A stretch of 64,000 nucleotides of DNA from Paraphysomonas bandaiensis. Taxonomy: Eukaryota > Chrysophyceae. Under the pieces are notes generated by a model. It had not been told where the DNA came from, did not search any database, and saw only the letters and a program-made list of their open reading frames with translations. The stretch is taken from contig CBFFRP010000338.1 of NCBI GenBank assembly GCA_965644295.1, positions 186,001 through 250,000 on the forward strand. The letters are read 5' to 3'. Position numbers and translations under genes: made by a program. Below are positions 33,151 through 42,420 of this stretch, one piece after another (the first letter of the stretch is position 1; every line of letters begins with the position of its first letter).

Positions 33151-34618
33151 ATGCCAAGAGGTAAAGCATTTGTTGCAAAAGTTACACAAAATAAAACTAT
33201 TTCAACATCTATTCAAACAAAAGACTTAACTATAAGTAATCATCATATCACATCACTACAAAGAGACCAACAAGAGCAGGGTGAACAACATAATGATAAT
33301 ATTTCAGTATATAATCCAGAGAAAACACACCCACTTCCATCTGAAACAACTATAGAGAGTGGAGAAGCTGATATAAAGGCTGTTGTAATTCAAAATTTCA
33401 AGTGTTTGGATATGTTTCTTAATTACTTAGCATCGAGAAAGGTAAATACTTTCAATTCTTTTCTCCTGATTTTAATTTGTTGTATGTTAATCAAGACATC
33501 GCCATCCATTTCTAGGTAAATTTAGTACTCTGTTGTGCTTCACTTAGAATGTAATGTATCTGCAATCAGAGTTCAGGACGGAGTTCGTAAAATGACTGGT
33601 CGTGACTTTACACAGGTATACACTTGATTGTAACGATGCACACGACTCATTCTAGTCGTAGAACGATATAAACACTATATTTTCTCTCTGTCCTGATGCA
33701 TTCATAGCCGAATGGAAGCCTTCTGATGGGAGGACAACAGATGTGCCAGGGGGTTCATATGAGCTCGTAATATCAGTAAATAAGTCCTGGCCAGTGAGCC
33801 TCTTATCTAGTATTCCTTCTGAATGTACTTCTGCTTCTGATAAGAGAAATATGGGCCATCTTGCTGCTGAATCTCGATTGTTGGCATTCCAGTGAGTACT
33901 TGCGCGTGGCTACGTGTATTAATGTCGTAATCGATAACTATATAGGGAAATACTATCCACAAGAAACGACATTAGTACAACAAATGGAACTTCGTCCTTA
34001 TTATGCCTGCCGCCCCATCCCGTATTTTTATCTACGCCTAGCACCACTAGTACCCCGAGTTCCCCCATTAAGGATCGTCCTGGTAAACGTCGCCGCATGA
34101 ACGCCGCTGCTCGAGATATAATTCAGACGGCCGCTCTTACTCAGCAGTATGAGCAGCAGTCAGTAGTTCCTTCCGCTCGTGCAAGTGTCTCCTTAAGTGA
34201 ACTCAAACAACGCGTTGTTGACCGGTGTGCTGCATCTAAGAGAAGATGCGAACATGAACAACAGTATCGTCCGAGACTTGCTGAGCTCTCGCTTATGCTG
34301 TCTCTTCCACGCACATGTGATGCGATACGTTCCTTGGCTCTTGAAAAAAATAAATCCATTTTTCCTCTGAGCCATGTAGTGGATATTCTTTCGCCATCGC
34401 ACAGAGCAATCTCTGTTTTAGATTGCATTCGCTGTCTTGCACATACGGCTCCAGAGTTTCTTACAATATTCCCACCAGACGATGTTGTGCCCTGCGACAA
34501 TGTAAGGGTCAATTTGAACGCTCCCTATGCCGCGCTAAGGAAAAAGCTCAAAGAAAAAATGACTGAAGCAAGTGTAGAAAAAGAAAAAATACAAAATTTG
34601 ATCAGGGAATGCTATTAA
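33151..34618 (+). CDS. CDT1-like DNA replication licensing factor
   Basis: Four exons: 33151-33441, 33526-33615, 33662-33891, 33946-34618, giving 427 residues. CDT1 loads the MCM2-7 helicase at origins and is bound by geminin in animals. The middle winged-helix region is assembled across three junctions: FKCLDMFLNYLASRK, then SAIRVQDGVRKMTGRDFTQ, then LCPDAFIAEW and SYELVISV, matching the CDT1 pattern (TGR.F...L..I....P.A). The C-terminal winged helix is visible as LSLMLSLPRTCDAIRSLAL...IFPLSHVVDIL, ending HTAPEFLTIF. A basic KDRPGKRRR patch may be a nuclear signal. The N-terminal ~75 residues are disordered-looking. The assignment is by pattern; the protein is diverged and somewhat shorter than the animal form. 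Confidence 0.72.
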
Positions 34619-34918
34619 ATGTCTGTCATGTGGATATGGTCGGTGTCCTCAATATTGTACGAGGGATACTATTGTACTCGTTATCTTAGTAGATATGTGC
34701 TCGTGTCTTACAGGCACTGTGTAACCATTCAACCTATTAATATTGAGTTGAATATTTGCTATAATGTTTTGGTAAGAAGTTTTATTTCATGTTAGGTATG
34801 ATCGCTTAGTACTATGCGAGCGCAGCATTGTGGGTAAACCTCAATATACAAAGTAATTTCGTATTCGCAGTACCATGATAGGATTCTAGTGATATTCGGA
34901 ATCGTTGCTATCTTCTTA
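34619..34918. other. 3' spacer of the CDT1-like gene
   Basis: AT-rich spacer ending at the target duplication of the first hAT element. No gene or repeat of its own. Confidence 0.5.
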
Positions 34919-35148
34919 CTAGGTAGCAGGCTGCGTATCAATTAATTGACGCAGGTTGTAGTCAATTATAATTGCAATTAATTATTGCAATTATTTAATA
35001 CTAAACTACATTAGCTGCCAATATAGCTACCTCAACTGTCTTTCATTCCAGAGGCGACGGTCATCATCTTCTTCATCCTCATTGAGCAAAATATTTTAAT
35101 TTGATCTTTAATTGCGATTAATTGATACCACGCAGCCCTGCTAGGTAG
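34919..35148. mobile_element. Non-autonomous hAT element, family H1, with perfect target duplication
   Basis: The element spans 34927-35140 (214 bases). Left end CAGGCTGCGTATCAATTAAT and right end ...ACCACGCAGCCCTG are inverted repeats. It is flanked on both sides by CTAGGTAG (34919-34926 and 35141-35148), an exact 8-base duplication as hAT transposases make. It has no coding capacity. Confidence 0.9.
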
Positions 35149-35599
35149 AAGGCTTGCGTAACAATTAATTGGCAATTAATTAGTGACAGATGTCCAACAA
35201 TAAGAATTGCAATTATTAATCAAGCATAGATTTTAGAATAACCTTCTGAACTATAATCTCATCCCAAAGATGCCGATTTTCACGCAGAAACATCAACATT
35301 TCAAGGTGTCTAGGTGTCATTCGCTTGCAAAAATTAGTCATAACAATCTTAGCTCTGCAAAACAACCTCTCACAAAACATTGGTAGTGCTATACAAATGC
35401 TTCATGCAATCAAACTGTGCACATACATCCAAACTTGTGATAATGGGTTTGTATCTATGATCAGTAGCTCTAAACATCTTAAGATGCTATATAAATTTTA
35501 GCCAGCCAATTAATTGCAATTAATTGGCAACACTTTCCAATAATAATTGGAATTATCACTAGTAAAACCAATTAATTGAAACGCAAACCTGCTAGGTAG
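35149..35599. mobile_element. Second hAT-type element sharing the same target duplication, with transposase C-terminal relic
   Basis: This element (35149-35591) starts AAGGCTTGCGTAACAATTAA and ends CAATTAATTGAAACGCAAAC then CTG, a diverged version of the H1 inverted repeats. It is followed by a third CTAGGTAG (35592-35599). On the minus strand, about 35384-35258 reads CERLFCRAKIVMTNF, RMTPRHLEMLMFLREN and LWDE, the dimerisation region at the end of hAT transposases. So it is a deleted derivative of an autonomous hAT element lying directly against the element before it. Confidence 0.8.
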
Positions 35600-36041
35600 G
35601 AACAACTGTTAAGGAGGTTACCTGGCGAACTAGAAAAGAAAATTGGTACACTGTTGTAATTAACAAAACTAGGAAAAGATTACTGTCACTTGAAAATCCC
35701 TCTTAATGTTTATTAAAATATAAATATGCATATTTATTGCCAGCTCTATTTAAGGCCAACTTATACACTGCAGTCAGCGGCACCCCGAAACTCTACAGAT
35801 TCTACGCCTTTACCTCGCACCATCTCAGTCTCCCTCCTCCCTAGGAACACTTTCCTCCCATCTACATAACTCTGACCCTCCCTTAAGTGTAGAGATAGGT
35901 TAACTTTGCTTCGTGTAATGTTTGATTACTTAATCACTATACTTAATGTAATAATGTATTATACATGATCAAGACAATAATTATTAGACAGTTCCAGTTC
36001 AGCATTTCATACCTCGTATCCAGTGTACAGTATATATACAC
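35600..36041. other. Spacer between hAT elements
   Basis: Unassigned sequence. A pyrimidine-rich stretch at about 35780-35885 is less AT-rich. No gene seen. Confidence 0.45.
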
Positions 36042-36609
36042 GTAGTAATCAGGGCTGCGTGTCAACAATTCGGACAGCAAATCATAATTGCAATAATATT
36101 TGACTACAGCTTGCTTTATTTAATTAATGAATGATTAAAAAATACATTCATTTGGAGTGTTTATATTAGTTATTACATATATATATTCGTAAGCTGTCCA
36201 AACTAGTTAAAGGTGCAAAATTACTATAGCCTTATTATACATGCGTTAAAACGTGTTTATTATAAACGGAGAGACGGATTATACCATTTGTCGGGTTATT
36301 GGAGAAACGCTTAATTGACGATATCCACCTCAGAGTCATACAACAATTGCAAAAGTAGATCTCAATCACTCATGACAGTGAATAACCATTTTGAGCATCG
36401 AAATTGTTTTAATACAAGTAACGACGATACTTGCAGTAATTGCATGTACTTCGGGGAAGAAATAATAATTGAGCAAGATATGTTGGTAGCTAAGGTATAG
36501 CGACTTGTGTACGTAGTTTAGTAACAACTGCAATTAAACTAAATGGGACAACAATTAATAATTGCGTAAATCAATTGACAATAAGATGTTACACAGCCCT
36601 GGTAGTAAT
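36042..36609. mobile_element. Complete non-autonomous hAT element, family H1
   Basis: The element spans 36050-36601 (552 bases). Left end CAGGGCTGCGTGTCAACAAT; right end TGTTACACAGCCCTG. Both sides carry GTAGTAAT (36042-36049 and 36602-36609), a perfect 8-base duplication. The interior is AT-rich without a transposase; an open frame of 61 codons inside is not supported. Confidence 0.92.
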
Positions 36610-36926
36610 CCAACATGTTTAGAATATAATTTTCTCACTGGAAATAAATGCTTCCATTGATCAAGAAAGAACGTGATACGCTATGTAGTAACTTAAACTG
36701 TTACATACTAAGTCGTAATTGAAATTATTTACGGCATACGGCATTTGCAATCAGAGAGCTGCAGCACAGTCCCTTGATGTAATAAAATTACAACCTATAT
36801 ATATAAATGAATGATATTTAATTCCATACGATGACCAAGGATTCATGCGCAATATACATCAGGAAATTCGATCATATTCCTGTGAGGTACTTTTCAGCCC
36901 CCTATACACTTAGTACTCTCCGCTTT
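36610..36926. other. 3' spacer of orphan gene B
   Basis: AT-rich spacer after the hAT element. Nothing recognisable. Confidence 0.5.
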
Positions 36927-37922
36927 CTATCTGTCAGGTTGAAGAACTCTCACAGGAGCTTTTCCTACTTTGGCACCTTCATTAATTCTGTACGTGTGCC
37001 CACTTTCCTTTCTCAACAAATTTTTGCGACCAGACGATGTACTGTCCTGTCTTTGAAATCCTCGGCGGTAAGAGGGGTCTCCGCTGAGTTGCCGCTGAAG
37101 ATCAGACTTCTTCTGTATTGGCACGACCTTGAAAGTTTGTTTATTTCCCTTGAAAGTGCTCACTACAATGCCTCTAGCCGCCTGTCGCCTTGAGGAGGTT
37201 TCTTCGGCATTATTTATCGGCGCAGCCTTTGGTGAGGCTGCTACAGGTGTCTTCGCAGTGCTTGCATTTGGCGAGACTGCTACAGGTGTCTTCGCAGTGC
37301 TTGCATTTGGCGAGTTGAGAATTGTACCATATTGAACCATACCCGGTGCAGCCATCTCTTTAATATATCTCGCCATTTTGTTCCTTGCATGCACATTATG
37401 ACTGCGTATTACATCATATATATCATGAAGCGTAACTACATCTACACCAGGTCTGCAAAGTTTCTTGGCAAATTTCTCACACTCCTGATAAGTGTTAAAT
37501 ACATGATGTACTCTCATACTTTCCGCAACAGCTGCATATTTAACTCCATTATCTGAAACTACACTCTTTAATGTCATGAATTTTCTACGAAATATCGCCA
37601 GTTCTAAATCTTTTAATTCAGCATCTGCCCCACCAATCCGTAATACATTATTCCCATCACACCATGTTTGCCAATCTTCAGTTAAAATATTTTCATTTGT
37701 ATTTCCTTCTGTATATTTTGTTGTTTTATTATTCTTATGCTTCGTACGTCCAACTAACTTTTCTGGTTCAAATGGTACAGTCTTCATGATATTATTTCCA
37801 CCTAATGGTTTTGTTGTTAAACCCATTTTAGGAAAAAATGTAAAATGTCTTGCTCCTTTAGGTGAACCACCTTGTGTAATAGCTTTAATTTTTGCTGGTG
37901 CACCTGGTTTAGATGAAAACAT
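36927..37922 (-). CDS. Orphan protein B, paralogue of the gene at 19344-20222
   Basis: Single exon, 331 residues, same strand as protein A and about 17 kb away. A conserved middle region (about residues 75-205) begins DWQTWCDGNNVLRIG and includes FRRKFMTLK, a ...GVKYAAVAESM segment, CEKFAKKL and ARNKMARYIKEMAAPGM. A hinge with a 13-residue direct repeat (NASTAKTPVAVSP twice) follows, encoded by two 39-base copies at 37238-37315. The basic tail is strongly like that of A: GIVVSTFKGNKQTFKVVPI, KKSDLQRQLSGDPSYRRG and RKESGHTYRINEG. Base composition rises from AT-rich at the start to GC-richer in the tail. No known family is recognised. An additional N-terminal arm (PGAPAKIKAITQGGSPKGAR) is basic. 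Confidence 0.85.
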   Translation of the reverse strand: MFSSKPGAPAKIKAITQGGSPKGARHFTFFPKMGLTTKPLGGNNIMKTVPFEPEKLVGRTKHKNNKTTKYTEGNTNENILTEDWQTWCDGNNVLRIGGADAELKDLELAIFRRKFMTLKSVVSDNGVKYAAVAESMRVHHVFNTYQECEKFAKKLCRPGVDVVTLHDIYDVIRSHNVHARNKMARYIKEMAAPGMVQYGTILNSPNASTAKTPVAVSPNASTAKTPVAASPKAAPINNAEETSSRRQAARGIVVSTFKGNKQTFKVVPIQKKSDLQRQLSGDPSYRRGFQRQDSTSSGRKNLLRKESGHTYRINEGAKVGKAPVRVLQPDR

Positions 37923-38843
37923 GATAGTATGTATGTAACACAGTTGATTGTTAATAGTATATGAGTATGTGTTTGTTAATTCATTTCAATAGATTGGTTT
38001 AAATAAGAGTTTAATAGAATGAATATATTCCAGTGTCTTATGTTTGTGATATTATGATATGACTGTTAATGAGATATGGAGAGTGTTATATAGATGACAC
38101 CGTCAGATATATAGAGAGATGTGTACGATCCATCAAATAGTCAATGGAACAAAACTGAAGTATGAAGTGGGGAAGTAAAGAAAATGATAATATATGAAAA
38201 TATACGTAGAATTGATAGAATGAAAATGTTGGTTACACAAAAAAAAAACACTTCAATATTAATTGAATGACGGTCACTTCAAATGACGTTTGTGGTCTTT
38301 TTATAGAGAAAGAGAGTGAATGACGTATGAAATGAGAAAACCTTAGATTTTAGAGTTTATAGCAAAATAAATCGATTTTTCAGGTGAGTACTTTTTTAAG
38401 GTCTGTGTAATCATACAGTAAATATCCTGTTTTCTAAATAAAACCCGGTTTTGTTTTAGCTAATAGAATACTTGGAGCTTTTTGAACCCAGTGGTCTGAC
38501 GAAATCTTAGGGAAACAGTCGTTGTTTTTCCCCATCCCATGTACGACCATTCGAAAAAGTCCACAAACCATACAAAAAATCCATATTTTCTGATAATTTT
38601 TAACATATCCATCCATTTGAAAAAACATGGTCGCATATTTACAGTAGAACACTCTACAAAAAGTTACATTTTTACAGCCTTAAAATCAAGCTTTTTACTA
38701 TAAATCCATATAGTAATGTGCTGTATATTAGAGTATATGATGATGTGTACATACATGACTAACTCACTCACTCACTCCTGCCTCTAGTTCATCATTCCGC
38801 CTACCACACTTATCTCTTATCTATATGCTACAATTAATCAGAT
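37923..38843. other. Divergent promoter region
   Basis: Spacer between orphan gene B and the hydrolase gene. AT-rich with poly-A near 38240 and TCACTCACTC just before 38780. No gene seen. Confidence 0.5.
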
Positions 38844-39764
38844 ATGTATAAACAGGCAAGATGCCTATATTTTCGTTTAATTTCTTATCAATCACAATGT
38901 CATTTCTCATATTTTAGTAAGAAATTACCAACAGATAAGATACATATACAAGATGTAGATGGTGTGGAACGTGCTATACATTATTATGATGTTATACAAC
39001 ATATTGATTATGGTCATCCACCATTAATAATTTTATGTGGTACAGCACAAAGTATACAAACATGGACACAACATGTGAAACAATTTTCACGTCAACGTCG
39101 TGTGATTATACCTGAATTACGTTGTCAAGGAAACACTGAGTTGTTATCACATTATGGAAATTTAAAACAACAAATATCTGATATAAGAGCATTTTTATTA
39201 CGAAAGAATATATATAAAGTTGATGTTGCTGGATTTAGTTTTGGTGGTCGTGTAGGGATTGGACTTGCAGCAGAACATCCGAGTATGGTCAATAGACTCT
39301 CTGTTACGGGTGTACCTCTATCACGTCCTATACTTGGGAGGCTTATCTTACAGTCATGGAAGGATGGACTCCAGTCTAAAGACTTTAAAGCAACAGCTTG
39401 GTCATGCATTATAAACGGGTGTAGTGGGAGTTTTTTGGCCAAGTATGAACGTAGCATCCCTACTCTTGTGAACGCCGTCATTGAGAACAATGATATGAAC
39501 CGTATGCTGGACCTCATTTCCCACGCAACTAATCTTAGCGATGAGTGTACAACATCTACACACGCCCCACGGGTACAATGTCCTACGCAAATCATTGCCG
39601 CTACAGAGGACAGATTGGCTGGACAGCAATCTGAAAGAGCCCTTGCGAATGCTATTAATGGTAGCCGTTATGATGAAATTGAACATTGTGGCCACATGTC
39701 ACCGTTTGAGCGTCCTATTGAATGGAGAAAACTTACATTGGATTTTTTTTCAACGACTGATTAA
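38844..39764 (+). CDS. Alpha/beta-fold hydrolase, probably mitochondrial
   Basis: Single exon, 306 residues. The fold is shown by PLIILCGTAQSIQTW (oxyanion region after the first strand), the nucleophile elbow GFSFGG at about residue 134, the acid in ATEDRLAG and the histidine in HCGHMSPFERP near the end. This order and spacing are those of small alpha/beta hydrolases such as the MhpC/BphD or epoxide hydrolase-like group. The first ~30 residues (MYKQARCLYFRLISYQSQCH...) lack acidic residues and could be a mitochondrial presequence. The substrate is not predictable. The first 400 bases are about 30% GC and almost only A/T-ending codons, the rest near 50%, a clear case of the in-gene gradient. 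Confidence 0.87.
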   Translation: MYKQARCLYFRLISYQSQCHFSYFSKKLPTDKIHIQDVDGVERAIHYYDVIQHIDYGHPPLIILCGTAQSIQTWTQHVKQFSRQRRVIIPELRCQGNTELLSHYGNLKQQISDIRAFLLRKNIYKVDVAGFSFGGRVGIGLAAEHPSMVNRLSVTGVPLSRPILGRLILQSWKDGLQSKDFKATAWSCIINGCSGSFLAKYERSIPTLVNAVIENNDMNRMLDLISHATNLSDECTTSTHAPRVQCPTQIIAATEDRLAGQQSERALANAINGSRYDEIEHCGHMSPFERPIEWRKLTLDFFSTTD

Positions 39765-40261
39765 ACATCGTGCATATAGATGGTATAAATTATCACGGTA
39801 GTCCGCTCTATTGTGTCAACACTGCTGGATGTATTGAGTGGTTTATCGGGTGATAGCTGAAAATGTATCCCTCGCAGCCTGTGTACGATGCATAGCTATG
39901 TTGCCCCCTTTCTGATATGTAAATTCTTTTATTCTCTCGACATATACTGTTATTGCCATATTATGTTATATATATTATTCGCCCTTTTTGAACTATCTAC
40001 CCTTTGACATTTAGTAATGAACATGCTATATTATCTGGTGACGACGCGTTGTGGATCCTTTGTTGTTGCCTCGTGTCTGTAATGTAGTTCTGAACAAGAC
40101 ACTCGCGAGAAATATATGGTACATTCTTTCTGTCTGTAATTTAATAATAAAGCTCGCCGCAAACATAGAAAATGAATAATGATAATTAATGGATCATCAC
40201 TTATTGTGATCCTTCAATTTCACAAATTAGGAATGTCATACCTTATTTTCTATCTGCAATT
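39765..40261. other. 3' spacer of the hydrolase gene
   Basis: AT-rich spacer. Nothing recognised before the hAT debris that starts near 40262. Confidence 0.5.
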
Positions 40262-40345
40262 AAATTAATTGGTTTAAAAAATAATAATTACAATTACTAA
40301 TATTGGTAAATTTTGAGAACTATATAGCATCTTGATTGGCTGTAC
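40262..40345 (-). mobile_element. Fragment of hAT family H1 (inverted)
   Basis: AATTAATTGGTTTAAAAAAT through ATATAGCATCTTGATTGGCT is the reverse-complement counterpart of the right part of the element at 35149-35591. It is cut on the right by the insertion of the MITE at 40346. Confidence 0.5.
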
Positions 40346-40469
40346 CAGGGCCTGATAATCATTAATGGTAGTCCAGTTCCCGGCAATTATAATGGCATGG
40401 CATTAATAAAAAATGTCCCGGCAATTATAATGGCATTACCATTAATGGTTACCAGGCCCTGGGCTGTAC
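40338..40469. mobile_element. Complete small hAT-type MITE, family H2
   Basis: The element spans 40346-40461 (116 bases). Left end CAGGGCCTGATAATCATTAA; right end CATTAATGGTTACCAGGCCCTG read inward gives the same inverted repeat. It is flanked by GGCTGTAC on both sides (40338-40345 and 40462-40469), a perfect 8-base duplication. Inside it has its own AATTATAATGGCAT repeats. Confidence 0.92.
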
Positions 40470-40699
40470 AGCTACTGATAATAAGTAGATAGGAAGGATG
40501 TACAAGCCCATGATACGTTGGCACAGAAGAACCAATCCACCCCCTCGCCTATGTATCTCAGGTTAGGAACACTCCACTCACTAATTCAGAATCCTATGCC
40601 TCCACAAAATCCTGCAGAGGCCTAACCCAAGGGGCGCCCCCTTGAACAATCCCATCTGCACTGAAAGGACTCACGTCCATTGAGATCTCCTCTCTCCCA

Positions 40700-40755
40700 C
40701 ACATATAAGAACGGAAGTGGTCGCACCTTGGTGCTTGCGGCGACGCACAAACAGC
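40700..40755 (-). repeat. Short fragment of dispersed repeat R1
   Basis: CGGAAGTGGTCGCACCTTGG and the following TGCTTGCGGCGACGCAC are the reverse complement of the start of R1 copy 1 near 3935-3970. Confidence 0.7.
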
Positions 40756-40822
40756 TTTCGTAGCGTTACATAGTAGGATATGAGAATTAGTTTTGTCGAG
40801 AGAGAACATATATATAATATCC

Positions 40823-40925
40823 CAGGGCCTGGTTAATGTCCCATTAATGGTAGTCCAGTTCCCGGCAACTGTAATGGCATTAATGAAAAATGTCCTGGCA
40901 ATTATAATGGCCACTAATAGCTACT
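40823..40925. mobile_element. H2-family MITE, truncated copy
   Basis: Starts CAGGGCCTGGTTAATG and continues with the TAGTCCAGTTCCCGGCAA interior of the intact copy at 40346. The right terminal repeat is missing or decayed. Confidence 0.65.
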
Positions 40926-41015
40926 AACTTAAAAAGTAGATAACACCACTCATATAATACATAGTGTTGTGTTCCCTTAGTTACTAATTCTTAGTTACAT
41001 AGCAGACTACAAATT

Positions 41016-41700
41016 TTAACTACACTTCTCGCTCTCTACTGGCACATCAGGATCCTCTTGCAGAGCTTCATGGAGGGTATAAGCATCCCACAACATATAA
41101 TTGACTCGTAGGAATAGCAAAGATTCTAGACGATATGGATTCATGTTTCTACGCTCAGGTGTTATAATCAACTTTGCACGACTAAAGAGCCTCTCAACAA
41201 CATTAGATTGTGCTTCAATATGAATCAAGCAGCGGTAGTTGGACTCATAGGTACTAAGCCGAGCTCACTTGGTGACCTTGGCACTGTCCAGAACACGCTG
41301 TGATAAATCAGTTCCTTCACTCTCGTCCTCGTTATTTCTGTCAGGTACACCAACCTCCATGGATAAATCCAGTTGCAGATGTCTAACTGCTCTTTCTCTC
41401 ATTACCTGTCAACTCTCTTTTATCGTTCCCTTGAATTTTAGCCACTGCCTTCTCAAAATTTGCACTGGCAATAAGGCTTTCATTCGTGGAAAGGTATGGA
41501 TGCAGCACTGGAAATTCTTGTAGCAGCATATCGAATAACTGGCGGGTTGGTACAAATGGGTTCCATCTCTTTGTAAGGCCAGCGTAACAATCTGTAATTT
41601 TTCAAGTTGCGTCTAATATTGTTTCAGATCTCGAAATTTAGCTGGAGTAAGAATCTTATCTACCAGGGTGCTCGGGAAATTATATTCACCAAGAAAATGA
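41016..41700 (-). pseudogene. hAT transposase C-terminal pseudogene
   Basis: Read on the minus strand, this shows the end of a hAT transposase in broken frames: ARQLFDMLLQEFPVLHPYLS, then NFEKAVAKIQGNDKREL, a frameshift, VRHLQLDLSMEVGVPDRNN, a stop, and finally SNVVERLFSRAKLIITPERR followed by LESLLFLRVNYMLWD. The last block is the hAT dimerisation domain (S..ERLFS.AK...). Frameshifts and a stop show it is dead. The rest of the transposase is not in place. Confidence 0.85.
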
Positions 41701-41734
41701 TGCAGTTTTACGTATTTAACTAGCATGTTGTATG

Positions 41735-42260
41735 TTTCCAGGAGAAATATATCCGGTACTTATCCCAGGACACCACAACAAGGTGCGAATCCGACTTTTT
41801 GTTGATAGTGCCAGAACGCAACCAATGTTAGTGAGATTTTGTTTCACAGAGGCTAACATTATTGAAACTTTTTTTGCATGCGAATTATTGAGTTTTGCAT
41901 ATTTAATAGCAATTATGACAGTTAGTTGAAAACTGTAGAATATGAAATAATGATATCATATATTATATGAAAAATGTTAGAGGAAATCCGAAATACTGTG
42001 AAATTAGAGAAGTTGAATATAGTTTTACTAATAATTGATTTGTGAGTGCGTTCAGCCAGTTACTTTCGATATTTCACCATTCAAACGACAAACACCTAAA
42101 TTGCTGATGTCTCTGCGTGCAAATCGGCATCGTTGAGTTGTGAAAGCTATAGAATAGAAAATATTCCATAATTGGTTGCTTCGTGGTAAGTAATTGCAAT
42201 TATTATTGTAGGATACTTTTCACCAATTAGTTACCACTTGATACGCCAGCGTGGCAACTC
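41735..42260 (+). mobile_element. Mixed debris of repeat R1 and hAT family H1
   Basis: 41741-41810 carries the GGTGCGAATCCGACTTT end of R1. Around 42105-42135 CTGCGTGCAAATCGGCATC matches the hAT C-terminal coding relic at 35258-35384 (reverse complement), and 42215-42260 ends TACCACTTGATACGCCAGCG, a worn H1 terminal repeat. Element limits cannot be fixed. Confidence 0.5.
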
Positions 42261-42420
42261 GATATAAACTCGATAGTTTCTATACATGATTGCGTTTTAC
42301 GTTTGGTATTATATACAGGCAAAACGAAATAAGTACTACACTACTATAATAAGGTCGAGGTAGATTACTGAGGATCACGTAAGACATTGACCATTATCAA
42401 AGTCTCGAAGCCACTCGCAA

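Noticed and set aside
40594-40914. Minus-strand frame of 106 codons downstream of the hAT relic
   Set aside because: It runs through an H2 MITE and an R1 fragment, so its openness is accidental.
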